Shown here piece by piece: positions 1 to 9,888 of a stretch of DNA of 64,000 nt; position 1 is the first letter of the stretch, and every line of letters begins with the position of its first letter. The stretch lies in assembly GCF_026213295.1 (NCBI RefSeq), contig NC_079423.1, positions 19,242,477 through 19,306,476 on the forward strand, in the 5' to 3' direction. The notes under the pieces were generated by a model. The model was not told the DNA's origin. It saw only the letters and a program-made list of their open reading frames with translations, and searched no databases. Made by a program: the position numbers and the translations under genes. This DNA is from Gadus chalcogrammus. Taxonomy: Eukaryota > Chordata > Actinopteri > Gadiformes > Gadidae.

Positions 1-3000
1 GAAATGTTGATATCTCTGTCAATTTCAATGCAAACGTGTTACTAAGCTCACCGTAGCGTTATAGGGCCAACTCCACCATTTGGAAGTGATCAAAAAGTGA
101 TTCTAACGCTCTGAAAAGCATTTTGCGCTCATAAACAAGAAATGTTGATATCTCTGTCAATTTCAATGCAAACGTGTTACTAAGCTCACCACAGGGTTAT
201 AGGGCCATTACTCCACCATTTGGAAGTAGTTTTGATCAAAATCAACAATGTAAGGTCAAAAACACATTGTTGGCCAAAAAGTGATTCTAGCGCTCTGAAA
301 AGCATTTTGCGCTCATAAACAAGAAATGTTGATATCTCTGTCAATTTGAATGCAAACGTGTTACTACGCTCACCGTAGCGTTATAGGGCCAACTCCACCA
401 TTTGGAAGTGATCAAAAAGTGATTCTAACGCTCTGAAAAGCATTTTGCGCTCATAAACAAGAAATGTTGATATCTCTGTCAATTTCAATGCAAACGTGTT
501 ACTAAGCTCACCGTAGCGTTATAGGGCCAACTCCACCATTTGGAAGTAGTTTTGATCAAAATCAACAATGTAAGGTCAAAAACACATTGTTGGCCAAAAG
601 TGATTCTAGCGCTCTGAAAAGCATTTTGTGCTGATAAACAAGAAATGTTGATATCTCTGTCAATTTCAATGCAAACGTGTTACTAAGCTCACCGTAGCGT
701 TATAGGGCCAACTCCACCATTTGGAAGTGATCAAAAAGTGATTCTAACGCTCTGAAAAGCATTTTGCGCTCATAAACAAGAAATGTTGATATCTCTGTCA
801 ATTTCAATGCAAACGTGTTACTAAGTTCACCGTAGCGTTATAGGGCCAACTCCACCATTTGGAAGTGATCAAAAAGTGATTCTAACGCTCTGAAAAGCAT
901 TTTGCGCTCATAAACAAGAAATGTTGATATCTCTGTCAATTTCAATGCAAACGTGTTACTAAGCTCACCACAGGGTTATAGGGCCATTACTCCACCATTT
1001 GGAAGTAGTTTTGATCAAAATCAACAATGTAAGGTCAAAAACACATTGTTGGCCAAAAAGTGATTCTAGCGCTCTGAAAAGCATTTTGCGCTCATAAACA
1101 AGAAATGTTGATATCTCTGTCAATTTGAATGCAAACGTGTTACTAAGCTCACCGTAGCGTTATAGGGCCAACTCCACCATTTGGAAGTGATCAAAAAGTG
1201 ATTCTAACGCTCTGAAAAGCATTTTGCGCTCATAAACAAGAAATGTTGATATCTCTGTCAATTTCAATGCAAACGTGTTACTAAGCTCACCGTAGCGTTA
1301 TAGGGCCAACTCCACCATTTGGAAGTGATCAAAAAGTGATTCTAACGCTCTGAAAAGCATTTTGCGCTCATAAACAAGAAATGTTGATATCTCTGTCAAT
1401 TTCAATGCAAACGTGTTACTAAGCTCACCGTAGCGTTATAGGGCCAACTCCACCATTTGGAAGTGATCAAAAAGTGATTCTAACGCTCTGAAAAGCATTT
1501 TGCGCTCATAAACAAGAAATGTTGATATCTCTGTCAATTTCAATGCAACGTGTTACTAAGCTCACCAAAGGGTTGAAGGGCCAAACTCCACCATTTGGAA
1601 GTGATCAAAAAGTGATTCTAACGCTCTGAAAAGCATTTTGTGCTCATAAACAAGAAATGTTGATATCTCTGTCAATTTCAATGCAAACGTGTTACTAAGC
1701 TCACCGTAGCGTTATAGGGCCAACTCCACCATTTGGAAGTGATCAAAAAGTGATTCTAACGCTCTGAAAAGCATTTTGCGCTCATAAACAAGAAATGTTG
1801 ATATCTCTGTCAATTTCAATGCAAACGTGTTACTAAGCTTACCAAAGGGTTGAAGGGCCAAACTCCACCATTTGGAAGTGATCAAAAAGTGATTCTAACG
1901 CTCTGAAAAGCATTTTGTGCTGATAAACAAGAAATGTTGATATCTCTGTCAATTTCAATGCAAACGTGTTACTAAGCTCACCGTAGCGTTATAGGGCCAA
2001 CTCCACCATTTGGAAGTGATCAAAAGTGATTCTAACGCTCTGAAAAGCATTTTGCGCTCATAAACAAGAAATGTTGATATCTCTGTCAATTTCAATGCAA
2101 ACGTGTTACTAAGCTCACCGTAGCGTTATAGGGCCAACTCCACCATTTGGAAGTAGTTTTGATCAAAATCAACAATGTAAGGTCAAAAACACATTGTTGG
2201 CCAAAAAGTGATTCTAGCGCTCTGAAAAGCATTTTGCGCTCATAAACAAGAAATGTTGATATCTCTGTCAATTTCAATGCAAACGTGTTACTAAGCTTAC
2301 CAAAGGGTTGAAGGGCCAAACTCCACCATTTGGAAGTGATCAAAAAGTGATTCTAACGCTCTGAAAAGCATTTTGTGCTCATAAACAAGGAATGTTGATA
2401 TCTCTGTCAATTTCAATGCAAACGTGTTACTATGCTCACCGTAGCGTTATAGGGCAAACTCCACCATTTGGAAGTGATCAAAAAGTGATTCTAATGCTCT
2501 GAAAAGCATTTTGCGCTCATAAAAATAAGACATGTTGATATCTCTATCAATTTCAATGCAAACGTGTTACTAAGCTCACCGTAGCGTTATAGGGCCAACT
2601 CCACCATTTGGAAGTGATCAAAAAGTGATTCTAACGCTCTGAAAAGCATTTTGCGCTCATAAACAAGAAATGTTGATATCTCTGTCAATTTCAATGCAAA
2701 CGTGTTACTAAGCTTACCAAAGGGTTGAAGGGCCAAACTCCACCATTTGGAAGTGATCAAAAAGTGATTCTAGCGCTCTGAAAAGCATTTTGCGCTCATA
2801 AAAATAAGACACGTTGATATCTCTGTCAATTTCAATGCAAACGTGTTACTAAGCTCACCAAAGGGTTGAAGGGCCAAACTCCACCATTTGGAAGTGATCA
2901 AAAAGTGATTCTAACGCTCTGAAAAGCATTTTGTGCTCATAAACAAGAAATGTTGATATCTCTGTCAATTTCAATGCAAACGTGTTACTAAGCTCACCGT

Positions 3001-6000
3001 AGCGTTATAGGGCCAACTCCACCATTTGGAAGTGATCAAAAAGTGATTCTAACGCTCTGAAAAGCATTTTGCGCTCATAAACAAGAAATGTTGATATCTC
3101 TGTCGATTTCAATGCAAACGTGTTACTAAGCTTACCAAAGGGTTGAAGGGCCAAACTCCACCATTTGGAAGTGATCAAAAAGTGATTCTAACGCTCTGAA
3201 AAGCATTTTGTGCTCATAAACAAGAAATGTTGATATCTCTCTCAATTTCAATGCAAACGTGTTACTAAGCTCACCGTAGCGTTATAGGGCCAACTCCACC
3301 ATTTGGAAGTGATCAAAAAGTGATTCTAACGCTCTGAAAAGCATTTTGCGCTCATAAACAAGAAATGTTGATATCTCTGTCAATTTCAATGCAAACGTGT
3401 TACTAAGCTTACCAAAGGGTTGAAGGGCCAAACTCCACCATTTGGAAGTGATCAAAAAGTGATTCTAACGCTCTGAAAAGCATTTTGTGCTGATAAACAA
3501 GAAATGTTGATATCTCTGTCAATTTCAATGCAAACGTGTTACTAAGCTCACCGTAGCGTTATAGGGCCAACTCCACCATTTGGAAGTGATCAAAAAGTGA
3601 TTCTAACGCTCTGAAAAGCATTTTGCGCTCATAAACAAGAAATGTTGATATCTCTGTCAATTTCAATGCAAACGTGTTACTAAGCTTACCAAAGGGTTGA
3701 AGGGCCAAACTCCACCATTTGGAAGTGATCAAAAAGTGATTCTAGCGCTCTGAAAAGCATTTTGCGCGCATAAAAATAAGACACGTTGATATCTCTGTCA
3801 ATTTCAATGCAAACGTGTTACTAAGCTCACCGTAGCGTTATAGGGCCAACTCCACCATTTGGAAGTGATCAAAAAGTGATTCTAACGCTCTGAAAAGCAT
3901 TTTGCGCTCATAAACAAGAAATGTTGATATCTCTGTCAATTTCAATGCAAACGTGTTACCAAGCTCACCGTAGCGTTATAGGGCCAACTCCACCATTTGG
4001 AAGTGATCAAAAAGCGATTCTAACGCTCTGAAAAGCATTTTGCGCTCATAAACAAGAAATTTTGATATCTCTGTCAATTTCAATGCAAACGTGTTACTAA
4101 GCTCACCGTAGCGTTATAGGGCCAACTCCACCATTTGGAAGTGATCAAAAAGTGATTCTAACGCTCTGAAAAGCATTTTGCGCTCATAAACAAGAAATGT
4201 TGATATCTCTGTCAATTTCAATGCAAACGTGTTACTAAGCTCACCACAGGGTTATAGGGCCATTACTCCACCATTTGGAAGTAGTTTTGAGCAAAATCAA
4301 CAATGTAAGGTCAAAAACACATTGTTGGCCAAAAAGTGATTCTAGCGCTCTGAAAAGCATTTTGCGCTCATAAACAAGAAATGTTGATATCTCTGTCAAT
4401 TTCAATGCAAACGTGTTACTAAGCTTACCAAAGGGTTGAAGGGCCAAACTCCACCATTTGGAAGTGATCAAAAAGTGATTCTAACGCTCTGAAAAGCATT
4501 TTGTGCTCATAAACAAGGAATGTTGATATCTCTGTCAATTTCAATGCAAACGTGTTACTATGCTCACCGTAGCGTTATAGGGCCAACTCCACCATTTGGA
4601 AGTGATCAAAAAGTGATTCTAACGCTCTGAAAAGCATTTTGCGCTCATAAACAAGAAATGTTGATATCTCTGTCAATTTCAATGCAAACGTGTTACTAAG
4701 CTTACCAAAGGGTTGAAGGGCCAAACTCCACCATTTGGAAGTGATCAAAAAGTGATTCTAGCGCTCTGAAAAGCATTTTGCGCTCATAAAAATAAGACAT
4801 GTTGATATCTCTGTCAATTTCAATGCAAACGTGTTACCAAGCTCACCAAAGGGTTGAAGGGCCAAACTCCACCATTTGGAAGTGATCAAAAAGTGATTCT
4901 AACGCTCTGAAAAGCATTTTGTGCTCATAAACAAGAAATGTTGATATCTCTGTCAATTTCAATGCAAACGTGTTACTAAGCTCACCGTAGCGTTATAGGG
5001 CCAACTCCACCATTTGGAAGTGATCAAAAAGTGATTCTAACGCTCTGAAAAGCATTTTGTGCTCATAAACAAGAAATGTTGATATCTCTGTCAATTTCAA
5101 TGCAAACGTGTTACTAAGCTTACCAAAGGGTTGAAGGGCCAAACTCCACCATTTGGAAGTGATCAAAAAGTGATTCTAACGCTCTGAAAAGCATTTTGTG
5201 CTGATAAACAAGAAATGTTGATATCTCTGTCAATTTCAATGCAAACGTGTTACTAAGCTCACCGTAGCGTTATAGGGCCAACTCCACCATTTGGAAGTGA
5301 TCAAAAAGTGATTCTAACGCTCTGAAAAGCATTTTGCGCTCATAAACAAGAAATGTTGATATCTCTGTCAATTTCAATGCAAACGTGTTACTAAGCTCAC
5401 CGTAGCGTTATAGGGCCAACTCCACCATTTGGAAGTGATCAAAAAGTGATTCTAACGCTCTGAAAAGCATTTTGCGCTCATAAACAAGAAATGTTGATAT
5501 CTCTGTCAATTTGAATGCAAACGTGTTACTAAGCTCACCGTAGCGTTATAGGGCCAACTCCACCATTTGGAAGTGATCAAAAAGTGATTCTAACGCTCTG
5601 AAAAGCATTTTGCGCTCATAAACAAGAAATGTTGATATCTCTGTCAATTTCAATGCAAACGTGTTACTAAGCTCACCGTAGCGTTATAGGGCCAACTCCA
5701 CCATTTGGAAGTGATCAAAAAGTGATTCTAACGCTCTGAAAAGCATTTTGCGCTCATAAACAAGAAATGTTGATATCTCTGTCAATTTCAATGCAAACGT
5801 GTTACTAAGCTCACCGTAGCGTTATAGGGCCAACTCCACCATTTGGAAGTGATCAAAAAGTGATTCTAACGCTCTGAAAAGCATTTTGCGCTCATAAACA
5901 AGAAATGTTGATATCTCTGTCAATTTCAATGCAAACGTGTTACTAAGCTCACCGTAGCGTTATAGGGCCAACTCCACCATTTGGAAGTGATCAAAAAGTG

Positions 6001-6281
6001 ATTCTAACGCTCTGAAAAGCATTTTGTGCTCATAAACAAGAAATGTTGATATCTCTGTCAATTTCAATGCAAACGTGTTACTAAGCTCACCGTAGCGTTA
6101 TAGGGCCAACTCCACCATTTGGAAGTGATCAAAAAGTGATTCTAACGCTCTGAAAAGCATTTTGCGCTCATAAACAAGAAATGTTGATATCTCTGTCAAT
6201 TTCAATGCAAACGTGTTACTAAGCTTACCAAAGGGTTGAAGGGCCAAACTCCACCATTTGGAAGTGATCAAAAAGTGATTC
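1..6281. repeat. Satellite array, block 1
   Basis: Head-to-tail monomers fill the block with no gap. The short monomer is 138 bp (for example start to start 5761, 5899, 6037). A 139-bp version carries CACCAAAGGGTTGAAGGG in place of CACCGTAGCGTTATAGGG. Interspersed long monomers (about 184 bp, for example near 199-300, 969-1070 and 4249-4340) contain an extra segment with a hairpin. All monomers share anchors such as GTTGATATCTCTGTCAATTT, CTCCACCATTTGGAAGT and GCTCTGAAAAGCATTTTG. Monomers differ by only a few bases, so the block looks homogenised. No gene is seen; open frames at 2092-2343 and 4241-4471 on the minus strand are repeat by-products. Confidence 0.97.
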
Positions 6282-6285
6282 TAAC
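6282..6285. repeat. Target site duplication, left (TAAC)
   Basis: TAAC lies between satellite sequence and the first base of the LTR. The same four bases follow the other LTR at 9523-9526. Removing the element and one TAAC restores an uninterrupted satellite monomer (GATTCTAACGCTCTG), so this is a clean integrase-type insertion. Confidence 0.9.
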
Positions 6286-6758
6286 TGTTACGACCCGGCT
6301 AGTTTTAAGAGCCGCAACACGTGATTGGGATGTTAAATGAAAAGGATGGGAAACCATGGACAGATTCAGGTCAAATTCGGGGATTTAATCAAGTGAGAAG
6401 AGTGCACATGCACACAGAATTACAACAAAAGAAAACTACACAGGGTTAACAAAAGGCACTGGCTGAAACCACTCAATTCACAGCCAGGCAATACAACGAC
6501 ATCAAAACTCCCATTTCCTAAGCCACCACAAATAGTAGGCAGCAACAAAGAGGCGGACTGATCACTGGTTCACAGCCGCCCCGAACTGTGGACACACACG
6601 CTATTTATGCAGCTGGCTTGATTGAAGACTCGTGCTTGGTAGCTTCGATGGGATCCAGGAAGTAGGGAGGGGACCAATCATCGGAAAGGAAAACCCCCAG
6701 CTGGATTTGCATACAGAATCATGGAACTTCAAATGCACATTAGACGGCAGCCGTAACA
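6286..6758 (-). repeat. 3' LTR (473 bp)
   Basis: Direct repeat of 9050-9522, with the same length and no difference seen by eye. The termini form a 6-bp inverted repeat (TGTTAC/GTAACA) with the TG...CA ends expected of an LTR. On the minus strand it follows a G-rich polypurine tract, which marks it as the 3' LTR. Confidence 0.95.
6384..6389 (-). terminator. Candidate polyadenylation signal in 3' LTR
   Basis: On the minus strand this reads ATTAAA, the common variant of AATAAA. It lies about 210 bp downstream of the LTR TATA box (6601-6608) and about 100 bp before the LTR end, a plausible place for the R-region processing signal. No AATAAA was seen at a better position. Assigned by motif only. 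Confidence 0.35.
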
Positions 6759-6769
6759 CTCCCCCCCTT
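6759..6769 (-). other. Polypurine tract
   Basis: The minus strand reads AAGGGGGGGAG directly against the first base of the 3' LTR. This is the position and composition of the plus-strand primer of LTR retrotransposons, and it confirms the minus-strand orientation of the element. Confidence 0.88.
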
Positions 6770-6819
6770 AAATTACAAGCCCTTGCGGCTTGGCGTTAAG
6801 GTTTCATGCATAAACATAG

Positions 6820-9021
6820 CTAACACACATCTCTAGCGCCTAGACAAAACATCAGCGACCCCATTTTCAGATCCCGTTTTATGTTGGATGTCGAGGTTGA
6901 AGTCTTGTACCGGCCAATCAGCACCTCCAGATCACTTTGCTGTCCAGCAGTTAAATGCTGAAAACAGCTAGACAGGTTTGCAAGCATCTCCGAATTTGGA
7001 AGTCGGACCGGCTGATGTGTAGGAACGCGCAACGGTGGGTCATCTCCGTAGAGAGCACCCACAGGTTCTGTCACAATGAGAGCAGCAACTTTATTATCCG
7101 ACGGTTCAGCTACTAAGGCAGGAGCAGGAGGCTCCCCCTGAACAGGCAATAAGAAACTCTCAGCCCCTTTCTCCTCTTTGTCACCTGAGAGAACTGACAT
7201 GAATAAACTGTCAGACAACGAAACTTCACGATCATCTGGGCTAATCTCATGGGAGCGAGCACGAGTTACAGCGCAGGCTGGAAATACATTCGGAGGTGTC
7301 TGATCTGATGATTGGTTCCCATCACGCTGGGGTTGATCTAGAACTTCTAGCGTGGGAGTTACCTTACCTCCTGCGATATCGTTCCCCATCAGGAGTACGA
7401 TACCGGGGATTGGCAGTTCAGTACAAACTGCTACTGGGAAGAATCCAGTAACGAGAGTGGACTGAATATGGATGCGGTGCACTGGCCGTGGTACGCAACA
7501 CATTTCAACCCCTCTAAGAACTGATTGGTAATGGCAAGCCGAGTTATCAGAAAAAGGAAGCGCTGATGCCAGAATAACAGATTGAGCGCAAGCAGTATCT
7601 CGCAAGATCCGTATGGAGTGTCTATCAGCTGCCTCACCAGACAGTGACACAAATGCATCAAATACGAATGGCTTAAAACAGTCATCAATTTTCTGATCAG
7701 ATGAGTTAGTGTTCACCCCATGATCTGCTTTAATCAGTCCTACCCCTTTTGCTTGAAAGGAGCGTGAGGGCTGTTCTCTACGTTCTAGTGTCGAGCAATT
7801 TGCAATGACATGGCCAACTTGGTGGCAGTAATAACATTCCCTTTCCTCTTGCGACCCACGTGGGTTAGATGATCTAGGAGGAGGGGAGTGTGACACAGCA
7901 GAAAAATCAAATTTATGAGTTAACACGTACTCATCAGCCAGTACAGCGGCAGCAGAAAGTACTCCTGCTTTCTGCTCATTCAGGTACACAACAATATGCT
8001 CAGACAAACACCGCTTAAAGTCCTCTACCAAGATCAGCTCTCTCAACGCATTGAAATCACTAACTTTACATGTTGCACACCATTTATCAAATAGCGTTCC
8101 CTTCTCACGGGCAAACTCAACATAGGTCTGAGCAGAAGTTTTCTTGTGACCTCGGAACTTCTGTCGGTATGCTTCGGGGACAAGTTCGTATGCTCGTAGG
8201 ATAGCCGTCTTAACAGTTGCATAATTTAAACTATCTTCAACAGGGAGTGCGCCCATAGCATCCTGTGCTTTACCATGCATTTTACACTGAAGTAGAAGCG
8301 TCCATATTTCAGGTGGCCATTGTAAAGCAGCAGCTATTCTCTCAAACACATTGAAATAGGAGTCAACTTCACTATCCCGAAATACAGGTACTAAAGCCAC
8401 ATGCTTACTAATGTCAAACACCACTTTAGGTGAACTGGTGGAGGTGGTGGAAGGTGGCGACATAGCTAAGCCTCTATGAGCACTCCGCCCTGTTTCAGAA
8501 GCCTCAAGCTCGAGCTGTCTCAGCCTCACTGCCGTCTCAGCCTGAATTTCAGCTTTTCTTATTTCCAGCTTAAGCTGGAGCTGGGCTTGCATCTCCCGCT
8601 CATGAGCTTCCAGTTGCAGCCGAGCCAGACGGACTTTAAGCCGTGCCCCAGTACTGCCAGTACCGCTAGGTGGGGAAAGATCATACTTAGGCATAGTAAA
8701 CGGGGTCTTCCCTCGCTCACCTGCCTGGTAGGCTTTCCCCGAGTCTGAGGGCGTCTCAGCACTTGGATCACTCGCTGCTCCTGCTGAGGAACGGGGAAGA
8801 GACACGGACTCCAACTGCTCAGTCATAGTAATCACACCCTGTTCCACCAATCCACTAATCACTCGTTCTCTAATTTCTTTTTTAAGCATGGACCTGATAA
8901 CGGGAATGTTGAAGTGGATGGCTATCTCCACTAAATCATCCTTCCTACCATTATACACTTGTACAACCGTAGGATGTTCAACAAATGCATCGAAATTAAA
9001 CTTTTCTGCCATGGTTCTCAT
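6820..9021 (-). CDS. gag-pro: Gag-protease polyprotein of Gmr1-like retrotransposon
   Basis: A 733-residue intact frame. Met4 (9012) has the better context (ACCATGG), so the likely protein is 730 residues. Seen in order: N-terminal domain (1-65); low-complexity linker; charged coiled coil rich in Leu, Glu and Arg (about 127-175); capsid-like region (about 200-375) whose second half, with YVEFAREKGTLFDKW at 300-314 and LADEYVLTH near 361, resembles a SCAN/capsid C-terminal domain; one CCHC zinc knuckle (Cys396, Cys399, His404, Cys409); and an aspartic protease (Asp-Thr-Ala at 475-477, later LLMGNDIAGG at 543-552). DTA replaces the more usual DSG or DTG. Gag should package RNA and the protease should process the polyprotein. 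Residues 672-704 resemble the linker between integrase and RT in fish Gmr1-like elements, so an integrase block is apparently missing upstream of it. The last about 29 residues are out-of-frame translation of an RNase H tail. The frame starts 29 bp from the LTR. Confidence 0.88.
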   Translation of the reverse strand: MRTMAEKFNFDAFVEHPTVVQVYNGRKDDLVEIAIHFNIPVIRSMLKKEIRERVISGLVEQGVITMTEQLESVSLPRSSAGAASDPSAETPSDSGKAYQAGERGKTPFTMPKYDLSPPSGTGSTGARLKVRLARLQLEAHEREMQAQLQLKLEIRKAEIQAETAVRLRQLELEASETGRSAHRGLAMSPPSTTSTSSPKVVFDISKHVALVPVFRDSEVDSYFNVFERIAAALQWPPEIWTLLLQCKMHGKAQDAMGALPVEDSLNYATVKTAILRAYELVPEAYRQKFRGHKKTSAQTYVEFAREKGTLFDKWCATCKVSDFNALRELILVEDFKRCLSEHIVVYLNEQKAGVLSAAAVLADEYVLTHKFDFSAVSHSPPPRSSNPRGSQEERECYYCHQVGHVIANCSTLERREQPSRSFQAKGVGLIKADHGVNTNSSDQKIDDCFKPFVFDAFVSLSGEAADRHSIRILRDTACAQSVILASALPFSDNSACHYQSVLRGVEMCCVPRPVHRIHIQSTLVTGFFPVAVCTELPIPGIVLLMGNDIAGGKVTPTLEVLDQPQRDGNQSSDQTPPNVFPACAVTRARSHEISPDDREVSLSDSLFMSVLSGDKEEKGAESFLLPVQGEPPAPALVAEPSDNKVAALIVTEPVGALYGDDPPLRVPTHQPVRLPNSEMLANLSSCFQHLTAGQQSDLEVLIGRYKTSTSTSNIKRDLKMGSLMFCLGARDVC
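6833..6907 (-). pseudogene. RNase H C-terminal remnant of pol
   Basis: In a different frame from the gag-pro reading, these 75 bases encode 24 residues and a TAG stop. They read QDFNLDIQHKTGSENG then VADVLSRR. This matches the conserved end of the RNase H domain of Ty3/gypsy Pol, which commonly ends in a VADALSR-like motif. It lies directly after the linker seen at gag-pro residues 672-704, so RT and most of RNase H were removed by an internal deletion near 6907 that also shifted the frame. In canonical gypsy elements an integrase would follow, but here the stop is about 63 bp from the polypurine tract. That supports the Gmr1-like order (integrase before RT) or a second deletion. Confidence 0.75.
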
Positions 9022-9027
9022 TTAACG

Positions 9028-9045
9028 ATCCCGGACGAGCCCCCA
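9028..9045 (-). other. Primer binding site, tRNA-Pro type
   Basis: The minus strand reads TGGGGGCTCGTCCGGGAT, 18 bases, beginning 4 bp (TAAA) inside the 5' LTR. This is the primer binding site complementary to the 3' end of tRNA-Pro that is well known from gammaretroviruses. It fixes the direction of reverse transcription and of the element. Confidence 0.92.
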
Positions 9046-9049
9046 TTTA

Positions 9050-9522
9050 TGTTACGACCCGGCTAGTTTTAAGAGCCGCAACACGTGATTGGGATGTTAA
9101 ATGAAAAGGATGGGAAACCATGGACAGATTCAGGTCAAATTCGGGGATTTAATCAAGTGAGAAGAGTGCACATGCACACAGAATTACAACAAAAGAAAAC
9201 TACACAGGGTTAACAAAAGGCACTGGCTGAAACCACTCAATTCACAGCCAGGCAATACAACGACATCAAAACTCCCATTTCCTAAGCCACCACAAATAGT
9301 AGGCAGCAACAAAGAGGCGGACTGATCACTGGTTCACAGCCGCCCCGAACTGTGGACACACACGCTATTTATGCAGCTGGCTTGATTGAAGACTCGTGCT
9401 TGGTAGCTTCGATGGGATCCAGGAAGTAGGGAGGGGACCAATCATCGGAAAGGAAAACCCCCAGCTGGATTTGCATACAGAATCATGGAACTTCAAATGC
9501 ACATTAGACGGCAGCCGTAACA
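9050..9522 (-). repeat. 5' LTR (473 bp)
   Basis: Direct repeat of 6286-6758. On the minus strand it precedes the primer binding site and the gag-pro frame, so it supplies the promoter. It ends at 9522 and is followed by the TAAC duplication and satellite. Confidence 0.95.
9365..9476 (-). promoter_or_regulatory. LTR promoter: octamer, CCAAT, TATA
   Basis: In transcription order on the minus strand: a perfect octamer motif ATGCAAAT (9476-9469); an inverted CCAAT box (CCAAT on the plus strand at 9438-9442); and a TATA-like ATAAATAG (9372-9365) about 65 bp further on. This is a standard U3 layout. The octamer would be a site for POU/Oct factors. The same motifs occur in the 3' LTR (TATA at 6601-6608). 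Function is inferred from motifs only. Confidence 0.55.
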
Positions 9523-9526
9523 TAAC
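9523..9526. repeat. Target site duplication, right (TAAC)
   Basis: TAAC directly after the GTAACA end of the LTR, matching 6282-6285. The satellite monomer resumes with GCTCTGAAAAGC. Confidence 0.9.
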
Positions 9527-9888
9527 GCTCTGAAAAGCATTTTGTGCTGATAAACAAGAAATGTTGATATCTCTGTCAATTTCAATGCAAACGTGTTACT
9601 AAGCTCACCGTAGCGTTATAGGGCCAACTCCACCATTTGGAAGTGATCAAAAAGTGATTCTAACGCTCTGAAAAGCATTTTGCGCTCATAAACAAGAAAT
9701 GTTGATATCTCTGTCAATTTCAATGCAAACGTGTTACTAAGCTCACTGTAGCGTTATAGGGCCAACTCCACCATTTGGAAGTGATCAAAAAGTGATTCTA
9801 ACGCTCTGAAAAGCATTTTGCGCTCATAAACAAGAAATGTTGATATCTCTGTCAATTTCAATGCAAACGTGTTACTAAGCTCACCACA

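Larger units (their letters stand above)
6286..9522 (-). mobile_element. Non-autonomous Gmr1-like Ty3/gypsy LTR retrotransposon
   Basis: A complete 3,237-bp element is inserted in the satellite. Reading on the minus strand it has a 5' LTR (9522-9050), a primer binding site, a gag-pro frame, an RNase H tail remnant, a polypurine tract and a 3' LTR (6758-6286). The LTRs are both 473 bp, look identical by eye and begin TGTTAC and end GTAACA. A 4-bp TAAC duplication flanks the element. The SCAN-type Gag, and the RNase H tail with a stop codon just before the polypurine tract, fit Gmr1-like elements, in which integrase precedes reverse transcriptase. Neither enzyme is encoded here, so movement would need a helper element. 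Identical LTRs point to a recent insertion. The family assignment is inference from domain order and recalled family features. Confidence 0.9.

Noticed and set aside
1..6281. CRISPR-like array
   Set aside because: Monomers are contiguous long repeats with no unique spacers, and the context is eukaryotic.
8476..8748. Plus-strand open frame of 90 codons and minus-strand frames 7431-7688 and 8559-8771
   Set aside because: They lie within the gag-pro coding region in other frames and show no family features.
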